64,000 nucleotides of DNA, from assembly GCF_022549225.1 (NCBI RefSeq), contig NZ_JAKZFD010000009.1, positions 203,584-267,583 of the forward strand, written 5' to 3'. The notes below the pieces were generated by a model that saw only the letters and a program-made list of their open reading frames with translations, ran no database searches and was not told the DNA's origin. Origin of the DNA: Pelomonas sp. CA6 (GTDB lineage Bacteria; Pseudomonadota; Gammaproteobacteria; Burkholderiales; Burkholderiaceae_C). How positions within the stretch are numbered: the first letter of the stretch is position 1; each line of letters begins with the position of its first letter. A program made the translations under genes and the position numbers. This document shows positions 57,066 through 64,000 of the stretch, piece after piece.

Positions 57066-58370
57066 TCAGCGCATGTCGCGCAGCGGGCGCATCGCGATGC
57101 CGGCCATCGAGACCGACAGGCCCAGCAGCCCGCACATCACGAACATCGCCGCGACGGCCTGGCCTTCGCCCGGGCTGACCATGCGCCCCAGCGCCTCGGC
57201 GATCCAGTGCTCCGTCCGGAAGGCCGGCTTGAGCACCCGCTCGACCAGCAGGCCGCCAAAGACAACGGTGGACGCGGTGGCCAGCATGGTGCTGGTGCTG
57301 GTCAGCACCAGGATGCCGCCGCGTTGAGATTCGGGGACGCGCGTCATCCACAGCGCGAAGACGCAGCTGGACGCGACCGCCGCCGACAGGCCGGCCAGGA
57401 ACTCGACCGCGCACAACCCTGGCACGCCGTCCACCAGCCCCACCATCAGCACACAGGCGGCCACGATGGCATCGCAGACCAGCACGATGCGCATGCGGCG
57501 CTCCGGCATGTCCAGCCACACCATGGCCATGCTGCCGGCCAGCGCGCCCAGGGCCTCGAAGCTCAGCACCATGCCCAGCGTCTGGGCGTCGTACTTCTCC
57601 AGGATCAGCGGCACCACCAGGCTGACGGAGACCGCGATCAGCCCGGCCTGCATCATCGAATAGAGCAGCAGCGCCAGCATGAGGGTGTCGCGCTTGAAGA
57701 AGCCCAGCGCCGACACGAAGTTCTTGCGCGAGTCGCGCAGCGCCTCGGTCAGCGTGCCGGTCTTGAGCTTCTCGCTGCTGCTCTTCGCGAGGCTGAAGGC
57801 GTACCAGACGAACATCGTGCCGGAGACGAAGGTGAGCAGGTCGATGGCGATGATGCCCGGCAGTCCGATCACCGCGATCAGCGCGCCGGCGACCGAGGGC
57901 GCGACCACGCCCAGCGCGGTGGCGCTGACGCCGAAGGCGCCCGCCGCGCGCGTCAGCAGCCCTTTGTTGACGATGCTGGCCACCGAGGCCTCGAAGGCCG
58001 GCCCCTGGAAGGCTGAGACCACCGAGGCGATGGCGGTGAAGACATACAGATGCACGACCTCCAGCCGTTCGCGCCACAGGAGAATCAGCAGCATCAGCGT
58101 CATCAGCGCCGCGATGGAGTCGGCCGCGATCATCACGTTGCGGCGCTTCAGCCGGTCCACCACGCTGACCGCAACCGGCGACACCAGCACCGCGGGCAGC
58201 AGGCTGGCCACGATGGCCCCCGCGAAGCTGAGCGCCGAGTTGGTGCGCTCGTAGATCCACACGCTCATCGCGAACTGGACCATCTGCGTCCCCACCATCG
58301 AGATGGTCTGGCCCGTCCACAACAGCCAGAACGGACGGCCCAGCGCCCTCAGGCGAGACAGTGCTTTCAT
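57066..58370 (-). CDS. MFS transporter
   Basis: Twelve-helix major facilitator of 434 residues, close to the MFS_3/enterobactin-exporter-like group found in NRPS clusters. It starts MKALSRLRALGRPFWLLWTG; the loop 2-3 motif reads VSPVAVSVVDRLKRRNVMIA, the usual G/D-R-x-R/K-R signature in altered form. It lies 35 bases before the Yip1-like gene and overlaps the thioesterase gene (ATGA). Export of the peptide product or self-resistance is probable. Confidence 0.92.
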   Translation of the reverse strand: MKALSRLRALGRPFWLLWTGQTISMVGTQMVQFAMSVWIYERTNSALSFAGAIVASLLPAVLVSPVAVSVVDRLKRRNVMIAADSIAALMTLMLLILLWRERLEVVHLYVFTAIASVVSAFQGPAFEASVASIVNKGLLTRAAGAFGVSATALGVVAPSVAGALIAVIGLPGIIAIDLLTFVSGTMFVWYAFSLAKSSSEKLKTGTLTEALRDSRKNFVSALGFFKRDTLMLALLLYSMMQAGLIAVSVSLVVPLILEKYDAQTLGMVLSFEALGALAGSMAMVWLDMPERRMRIVLVCDAIVAACVLMVGLVDGVPGLCAVEFLAGLSAAVASSCVFALWMTRVPESQRGGILVLTSTSTMLATASTVVFGGLLVERVLKPAFRTEHWIAEALGRMVSPGEGQAVAAMFVMCGLLGLSVSMAGIAMRPLRDMR

Positions 58371-59866
58371 TCGGTCACTCCCATGTCTTTCGTTTGATGT
58401 CGAGGCGGCGTCGCGATCGCCGCGGCGTCCGGGTGCGGCCCCGCGGCCAGCCACCGGTCCACGCAGGCCTGCACATGCGGCGGCTTGAGCATGCTCATGT
58501 GATTGCCCGGCCCCTTCCAGCACCGCAGCCGCGGCGCCCACAGCCGCCACGCCTCGTGGTCGCGCTGCTGGTCTTGCTCATTGCGCGCCGCCGAACGGCG
58601 CGGGTCGTCCGCCTGGATCAGGCAGACCGGCCCCTCCCACACGCCGCCGGGCCGGTAGCTGGCGCGCAGCGCCGCGCCAAAGGCCTGCAGCGGCCCTTCC
58701 ATCACCTCGGGCCGGGTGCGCGCCGGCAGCAGGCCGTGCCGGGTCATCGCCGCGTGCAGCAGCGTCAGTCGCTGCGCGGGCGTCAGCGGCGCCAGCTGGT
58801 GGCGGAACACGCCCAGCGGCCGGCCCGCGGCCAGTTCCAGGCTGCCGGCCAGCTGGTCGCAGATGTCCAGATGGCTGCGCTCGCGGTCCAGCACGCCGGC
58901 GGCGTCCGGGGCCTCGCTGTCCAGCAGCGTCAGCGACAGCACCGGGCGCCCCAGCGCCTGCCAGCGCAGCGCGATCTCGAACGCCACCCAGCCGCCGAAG
59001 GAGTGCCCGGCCAGGTGCACCCCGCCGGCGCCAACGATGGATTCCATCGCCCGCAGCGCCATCGCGGCCGTGGCCTCCACCGTGGTGTGCGGCAGCAGCA
59101 GTGCATCGCTGCCGCGCGGCTGCAGGCCATAGACCGGCCAGTCCGCGCCCAGCGCGGCGCCCCAGTCGCGCAGCCCCATCACGCTGTCGCCAGCGCCGGG
59201 CACGCAGAACAGCGGCGCGCGGCCCGCGCGGCCGCCCTGCAGCTTGATCAGCGGCTGGTAGTCCAGCTCGGGTGCGCGGGGCCGGCCCTCGGTGCGCGCC
59301 TGCTCCAGCGCCTCGGCCCACAGGGCCTGCAGACCTTCGGGGCTGGGTGTGCGGCCCGCCACCGCCGGAGCCCGCGGCACCGCGCCGCCGGCATACAGGT
59401 CCAGCCGCTGGGCCTGGCCGCCGACCGGATCGATCAGCCAGCCGGGCAAGGCGCGCGAACGCGGCGCGCCGCCGCCCGACACCAGCGCCAGCGGCGCCGT
59501 GCCGAGCAGGCCCAGGAAGGCGATCTCCTGGTCCTGCCCCAGCAGCTGCAGCCCGACGGCATGCATCAGCGCGGCGTGCCGCGCCTCGGCGGCGAGCCAG
59601 TAGGGGCCCTCGGCCTGCGCGGCGCGCAGGCCTTGCACGATCCACGCGGCCGCGCCTTCCAGCGTGCGCGGCCGGCCCGCCGCACCCCAGACGGGCGCGA
59701 AGCGGCGCAGCGGCATCGTCCCGATCCGCCCCTCCACGCTGCCGGGCCCGCCAGCCTCCGGGGCGGAGCCGGCGGCGTCGCTGTCGTCGTCGATCCAGTG
59801 CAGCACCGCGTCCTGGCGCGGCCGGGCGGTTCGCCCGTCGCGCATCTGCGTCAGTCCGATGTTCAT
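58367..59866 (-). CDS. Thioesterase with a degenerate second thioesterase half
   Basis: Protein of 499 residues. The C-terminal half (from about residue 200) is a complete alpha/beta thioesterase: PLFCVPGAGDSVMGL, nucleophile motif HLAGHSFGGWVAFEIAL and a late His in WKGPGNHMSML. The N-terminal half has a fragment that aligns with the same fold (LRAAQAEGPYWLAAEARHAA, then EIAFLGLLGTAPL), but the GxSxG elbow has become AAEARHA and the catalytic Asp is gone. The start at 59866 (GGGGA six bases upstream) overlaps the NRPS stop. It may be a type II proofreading or second chain-release enzyme. Confidence 0.83.
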   Translation of the reverse strand: MNIGLTQMRDGRTARPRQDAVLHWIDDDSDAAGSAPEAGGPGSVEGRIGTMPLRRFAPVWGAAGRPRTLEGAAAWIVQGLRAAQAEGPYWLAAEARHAALMHAVGLQLLGQDQEIAFLGLLGTAPLALVSGGGAPRSRALPGWLIDPVGGQAQRLDLYAGGAVPRAPAVAGRTPSPEGLQALWAEALEQARTEGRPRAPELDYQPLIKLQGGRAGRAPLFCVPGAGDSVMGLRDWGAALGADWPVYGLQPRGSDALLLPHTTVEATAAMALRAMESIVGAGGVHLAGHSFGGWVAFEIALRWQALGRPVLSLTLLDSEAPDAAGVLDRERSHLDICDQLAGSLELAAGRPLGVFRHQLAPLTPAQRLTLLHAAMTRHGLLPARTRPEVMEGPLQAFGAALRASYRPGGVWEGPVCLIQADDPRRSAARNEQDQQRDHEAWRLWAPRLRCWKGPGNHMSMLKPPHVQACVDRWLAAGPHPDAAAIATPPRHQTKDMGVTE

Positions 59867-62800
59867 GTCCATTCCCCTTCGGTGGTGGCAGGCGTGGTGG
59901 AAGCCTCGGTGGCCGGGCCGGCGGCACCGGCTCCGGATCGGGTCTGCTGCAGCGAGGCCTCCAGCGCCGCAGAGATCGCCTGGCCCAGTTCGGGGATGTC
60001 CTCGCTCATCATGCTGGCGTGGTCCCCGGGCACAGGGACCACCCGCAGCAGCGGCTCCGGCACATGAGCCAGCCAGCCGGTGCGCGGGTCCGAGTGACGC
60101 GCCAGGACCTCCGGCGGCACCTGGTCGTCGAACTCGGTGCTCGTATCCTGGGCCGCGAACAGGTGGATGGGCAGCTCCGCATCACGCGGCACATAGCCGT
60201 CCAGCGCGTCCTCGTGGGCATGCAGGCGCAGGATGAAGTCGCGCACCTCGGCTTCGTCGAACTGCTCCAGGTAGTCCGGCAGCACGCGGACCTTGCGGCA
60301 TTCCGCCAGCAGCTCGCCAAAGCCCAGCTGGTCGGCGCGCTGGGCCAGCTTGCGGATGGCACGGGCCTTGAGCTTCATCTTGACCAGGTTCTGCAGCCAG
60401 CTCAGCGTCGGCTCCGGCCTCTCGTGGCAGAGCAGCAGCAGATTGCGCTGCGGCGACAGCTCGTGACGCAGGCGCACGGTGGCGCGCAGCTCGCGCAGCG
60501 CCGCGGGCGCGAAGCTGTCCAGCAGGCCGACGAAGCCCACCTCGGCGCCCAGGTCCTTCAGCTGCGCCGCGACCTCGTAGGCCAGCACGCCGCCGAAGGA
60601 CCAGCCCGCCACGCGGTACGGGCCTTCCGGCTGCACCGCGCGGATCAGCTTGACCAGCCGGCGCGCCAGGCCCGCCATGCTGCGCGCGCTGTCGGCGCCG
60701 GGCTTGCAGCCCGGCAGGCCGAAGACCGGCACCTCGGTGTCGATGCGCGGGCCCAGGCGATGGAAGTAGGCCTCCAGCCCCAGGTATTCGTGCACCAGGA
60801 ACAGCGGCGGCTTGCTGCCCTGGGCCCGGATCACGGTGACCGCGTCGCCCAGGGGCGCCGGGCGCTGGCGCAGATAGGCCGCCAGGTCATGAAGCACCGG
60901 ATGCCCGAACAGCTCCGCGACGCTGAGCGTGATGCCGCGCGCCTCGAAGCGGTTGACCAGCAAGGGCAGCAGCAGCGAATGGCCGCCGAGCTGGAAGAAG
61001 TCGTCGCCGCGCAGGATGCGCTCGAACCCCAGCACCTCGCGCCAGACCTCGGCGATGGTCTGCTCCAGATCGCCGCGGACCGCATCGCCGACGCCCGCGG
61101 TGCCGCCCTCGTCGGAGGGCGCCGGCAGCGCGGCGCGGTCGATCTTGCCGTTGCGGTTCAGCGGCATGCGCTCCAGCGGCACGATGGCCGCCGGCACCAT
61201 GTAGCTGGGCAGCGCCGCCGCCAGCCCCGCGCGCAGCGCCTCGGCGTCCAGCGCGGTCCGTTCGCCGGCCGCATAGGCCACCAGCCGCTGCTGCGGCGTG
61301 CCGGCCTGCTGCACCAGCACCAGCGCCTCGCGCACCCCGGGCTGCTGTAGCAGGGCCGCCTCGATCTCGCCCAGCTCGATGCGGAATCCGCGCATCTTGA
61401 TCTGGAAGTCGCGGCGTCCGACGAAGACGAACTGGCCGTCGGGCCGCTGCAGCGCCAGGTCGCCGCTGCGGTAGAGCTTGGCGCCGGGCACGAAGGGGTC
61501 GTCGACGAAGCAGGCCTCGGTCAGCTCGGGCCGGTTCAGATAGCCCAGCGCCAGGCCCTCGCCGCCGATGTGGATCTCGCCAATGGCGCCGGTGGGCACC
61601 AGGCGCCGCTGCGCGTCCAGCAGGTAGACCCGGGTGTTGCAGATGGGACGGCCCAGCGGCAGCGTCTGCGCCTCGGGCTCCACCTCGGTGATGTGGGCGG
61701 CGAGCGCGAAGGTGGTCGTCTCCGTCGGCCCGTAGCAATGGACCAGGCGCACCGGCCCGCGCTCGGCCAGCACGCGCGCGAAGGCCTGCGGATCGCAGCG
61801 CTCCCCGCCCGTCATCAGGTGGCGCAACCGGGCCAGCGACTGCGGGATCGCCGCGGCCAGCTGGTTGAACACCGCGGTGGTCAGGAAGATCGCCGTGATG
61901 CCCTGCTGGGTTAGCGCCTCGGCCATGCGCGGCGCATCCAGCACCGTGTCGGTGGCCAGCGTCACCAGCGTGCCGCCATTGAGCAGCGCCGCCCAGACCT
62001 CCATGGTGCTGGCGTCGAAGGCCGGGTTGGACAGAAAGGCCACCCGGTCCGAGGACAGGAACTCGGCATAGCCGTTGTCGATCGCGATGCGGCCGATCGC
62101 GCGATGCGGCACGCGCACGCCCTTGGGCCGCCCGGTGGAGCCGGAGGTGTACATCAGGTAGGCCAGATCCTCCAGCTGGCTGTCCACATCGGCGAGGTTC
62201 TCCGCATCCCCGGACAGGCCTTCGTCCAGGTCCACGACCAGGCCGTGCACCGGCGGCAGCTCGCGCTCCTCGTCGCCCGGCAGCACCAGCAGCAAGGCGG
62301 CGCCACTGTCCTCGACCAGCTCGGCCCAGCGCCGCGCCGGCGCCTGTTCGTCCAGCGGCACGTAGAAGGCTCCGCATTTGAGCACCGCCAGCTGGGCGGC
62401 CACCAGCTCGATGGAGCGCTTCATCAGCAGCGCCACCGGATCGCCGGGGCGCACGCCCGCGCGCTGCAGCCGGCGCGCCAGCCGGTTGGCGCTGGCGTTG
62501 AGCGCCGCATAGCCGATGCGGCGCTCGCCATCGACCATCGCCGTGGCCTCCGGCGTGCGCTCGGCCTGCCGCTCGAACAGCTCGTGCACGCACAGCGACT
62601 GCTCGTAGCGCGGCGCCGGCTGCCGGCCGACCAGCAACGCCTGACGCTCGTCCTCGTCGAGCAGATCCAGCGAGGCCAGCGCCACGGCCTCGTCGCGTTG
62701 CAGCGCGTCGCACAGCGCCTCCAGCGTGCGCGCCATGTAGGCGCAGCTCAAACTGGCGCTGAGGCTGTCGTGCACCTGGGCCGTCACGCTCAGCGCCTCG

Positions 62801-64000
62801 CCATCGTCGTCGATGCTCAGCGTGTAGGGATAGTTGCTGCGCTCGGCCCCGGCCTCGCTGGTCACGCCGGTGGCGAAATCCATCAGCGCCGGATCCGATT
62901 CGAGCTCCGCCTCCCTGGGGTTGTGGCGATAGTTCAGCAGCGCGGCGAAGACCGGCACCCCCGCCTCCAGCCCGCTGCAGCGCTGCGCCAGCGCCAGCGG
63001 CGCATGCTCATGGCGCAGCAGCCCCGCGAGTTCCTGCTGCACGCGCCGCGCCGCGTCGCGCACGCTGCCGTCCAGCCGGACGCGCAGCGGCAGCGTGTTG
63101 ATGTACAGCCCCAGCGCGCGGTCCGCGCCGGCACCCGACTGCATGCGCCCGAACAACACGGTGCCGAAGACCACGTCGTCGCGGCCGCTGACGCGCCCCA
63201 GCAGCTGCGCGTAGGCCAGGTGGCACAGGCTGGCGACGCTGACGCCCAGCCGGCGCGCCTGCGCCCGCAGCGTGGCACTCAACGTGTCAGGCAGCGTCAG
63301 ATGGGCTTCTTCGATCCGGCTGCCATTGCCCTGCACATCCGACAGGCCATAGGGCAGTGTCGGTTCGTCCACCGTGCCCAGCCGCTCGCGGAAATAGGCC
63401 TCGTGCTGTTCGTCCGACAGGCCCAGCCGCGCCTGCGCCACATAGTTACGGAAGGGCTGGGCCGGTGGCAGCTCGGCCATGCGGCCGGCGAGCAGCAGCG
63501 CGATTTCCTGCTGCATCATGTCCATCGCCTGGTGGTCGGCGGCCAGATGGTGGACCAGCAGCAACAGCAGCCAGCGCTGGTTCGCCGCGTCCGGCATCAG
63601 CTGGGCGCGCATCAGCGGCGCCTGCGTCAGATCGATGCGAACCTGGCGCGGATCCCAGCGCTGGCGCAGCTGGGTCGCCGCGTCCAGCGCGCTGTCGGGG
63701 TCGGGCGTCTGCTCCTGCAAGACCAGCGGCGCGTCGCGCCACACCACCTGGACCGGTGCGTCCAGGCCGTCCCAGTACAGCCCGGTGCGCAGCACATCGT
63801 GACGCTGCACGACCTGGCCCAGCGCCTGCACGAAGCGCTCCAGCTTGTCACGCTGGTCAAAGCTGAACAGCAGATCCTGCAGATAGACGTCGCCCTGCTC
63901 CGCCATCAAGTGGTGGAACAGCATGCCTTCCTGCAGCGGTGCCAGCGGGTAGATGTCCTGCACGTTGGCGGCGCCACCGGGCACCCGGGCCACGATCCCA
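59863..64000 (-). CDS. Nonribosomal peptide synthetase, terminal C-A-PCP-TE module, 5' partial
   Basis: Last module of a peptide synthetase; the frame runs off the right edge (1378 residues visible). Condensation domain (about 63980-62650): DIYPLAPLQEGMLFHHLM and HHLAAD motif. Adenylation domain (about 62600-61130): MYTSGSTGRPKGV, CYGPTETTTFAL, YRSGDLAL, RRDFQIKMRGFRIE and NRNGKID. Carrier: FFQLGGHSLLLPLL (Ser present). Thioesterase: VAGWSFGGVLAYE with a late DHASMM. Manual alignment to PheA gives the code D-A-M-F-M-G-C-T-F-K, closest in type to Val/Ile pockets; treat as tentative. The opening of the C domain resembles dual or D-specific types. It is followed by coupled export genes. Confidence 0.95.
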   Translation of the reverse strand, partial: GIVARVPGGAANVQDIYPLAPLQEGMLFHHLMAEQGDVYLQDLLFSFDQRDKLERFVQALGQVVQRHDVLRTGLYWDGLDAPVQVVWRDAPLVLQEQTPDPDSALDAATQLRQRWDPRQVRIDLTQAPLMRAQLMPDAANQRWLLLLLVHHLAADHQAMDMMQQEIALLLAGRMAELPPAQPFRNYVAQARLGLSDEQHEAYFRERLGTVDEPTLPYGLSDVQGNGSRIEEAHLTLPDTLSATLRAQARRLGVSVASLCHLAYAQLLGRVSGRDDVVFGTVLFGRMQSGAGADRALGLYINTLPLRVRLDGSVRDAARRVQQELAGLLRHEHAPLALAQRCSGLEAGVPVFAALLNYRHNPREAELESDPALMDFATGVTSEAGAERSNYPYTLSIDDDGEALSVTAQVHDSLSASLSCAYMARTLEALCDALQRDEAVALASLDLLDEDERQALLVGRQPAPRYEQSLCVHELFERQAERTPEATAMVDGERRIGYAALNASANRLARRLQRAGVRPGDPVALLMKRSIELVAAQLAVLKCGAFYVPLDEQAPARRWAELVEDSGAALLLVLPGDEERELPPVHGLVVDLDEGLSGDAENLADVDSQLEDLAYLMYTSGSTGRPKGVRVPHRAIGRIAIDNGYAEFLSSDRVAFLSNPAFDASTMEVWAALLNGGTLVTLATDTVLDAPRMAEALTQQGITAIFLTTAVFNQLAAAIPQSLARLRHLMTGGERCDPQAFARVLAERGPVRLVHCYGPTETTTFALAAHITEVEPEAQTLPLGRPICNTRVYLLDAQRRLVPTGAIGEIHIGGEGLALGYLNRPELTEACFVDDPFVPGAKLYRSGDLALQRPDGQFVFVGRRDFQIKMRGFRIELGEIEAALLQQPGVREALVLVQQAGTPQQRLVAYAAGERTALDAEALRAGLAAALPSYMVPAAIVPLERMPLNRNGKIDRAALPAPSDEGGTAGVGDAVRGDLEQTIAEVWREVLGFERILRGDDFFQLGGHSLLLPLLVNRFEARGITLSVAELFGHPVLHDLAAYLRQRPAPLGDAVTVIRAQGSKPPLFLVHEYLGLEAYFHRLGPRIDTEVPVFGLPGCKPGADSARSMAGLARRLVKLIRAVQPEGPYRVAGWSFGGVLAYEVAAQLKDLGAEVGFVGLLDSFAPAALRELRATVRLRHELSPQRNLLLLCHERPEPTLSWLQNLVKMKLKARAIRKLAQRADQLGFGELLAECRKVRVLPDYLEQFDEAEVRDFILRLHAHEDALDGYVPRDAELPIHLFAAQDTSTEFDDQVPPEVLARHSDPRTGWLAHVPEPLLRVVPVPGDHASMMSEDIPELGQAISAALEASLQQTRSGAGAAGPATEASTTPATTEGEWT

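Overview
The window is high-GC, densely packed chromosome of a betaproteobacterium, most likely a Burkholderiales member of the Rubrivivax/Leptothrix/Roseateles type (Sphaerotilaceae). I infer this from gene order and protein style: pmbA facing away from yjgA/darP, trmJ facing away from suhB, pyrG-kdsA-eno-ftsB, a PEP-CTERM surface protein, and TANNNT boxes close to start codons. No tRNA, rRNA, CRISPR array or intact insertion sequence was seen. The left part (1-8942) is mostly core: a TRAP transporter (permeases on +, binding protein convergent on -), pmbA, darP, mog, cysE, trmJ and suhB. Between suhB and mutS lies 1.2 kb without an intact gene. It holds a decayed tyrosine integrase and other broken frames, the scar of an old mobile element.

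From mutS to a NadR-type kinase (10128-19735) the genes are housekeeping: mutS with an alpha/beta hydrolase, pyrG-kdsA-(DUF1330)-eno-ftsB, and pnuC with the kinase for NAD salvage. Next, a two-component pair (19708-21800, -) diverges from eight same-strand genes (21913-32926) in which every neighbouring pair overlaps. The first three encode a heavy-metal-type RND efflux pump (outer-membrane factor, adaptor, CzcA-like permease). The last five encode two ArnT-like transferases, GtrA, a GT2 polyprenyl-phosphate glycosyltransferase and a YdjC-family deacetylase, a set resembling hexosamine modification of lipid A. Metal efflux and envelope-charge modification thus appear to be one transcription unit.

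The centre (33008-46235) is mixed: a surface 5'-nucleotidase, hslO with a gamma carbonic anhydrase, a PEP-CTERM protein behind a near-consensus sigma-54 promoter, a DUF455 ferritin-like protein with an EamA exporter, an unlisted 53-residue membrane protein, an Lrp regulator diverging from an omega-amino-acid transaminase, a second EamA exporter, an AstE-like enzyme, a DsbA/FrnE-like protein, rdgC, ogt and dusA. Several of these have a -10-like box 7-8 bases before the ATG, suggesting leaderless mRNAs.

Downstream of a Fur-box-like palindrome (47522-47542) is a five-gene operon: di-heme peroxidase lipoprotein, porin, FMN-binding protein with a flavinylation motif, ApbE, and a four-helix membrane protein with suitable heme-ligand histidines. 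It looks like an iron-regulated, flavin-based extracytoplasmic electron-transfer system. The right end (53082-64000, -) is the terminal part of a nonribosomal peptide cluster: a C-A-PCP-TE final module running off the edge, a separate thioesterase with a degenerate extra half, an MFS exporter, a Yip1-like membrane protein and a MacAB-like export system, all coupled and reading leftward.
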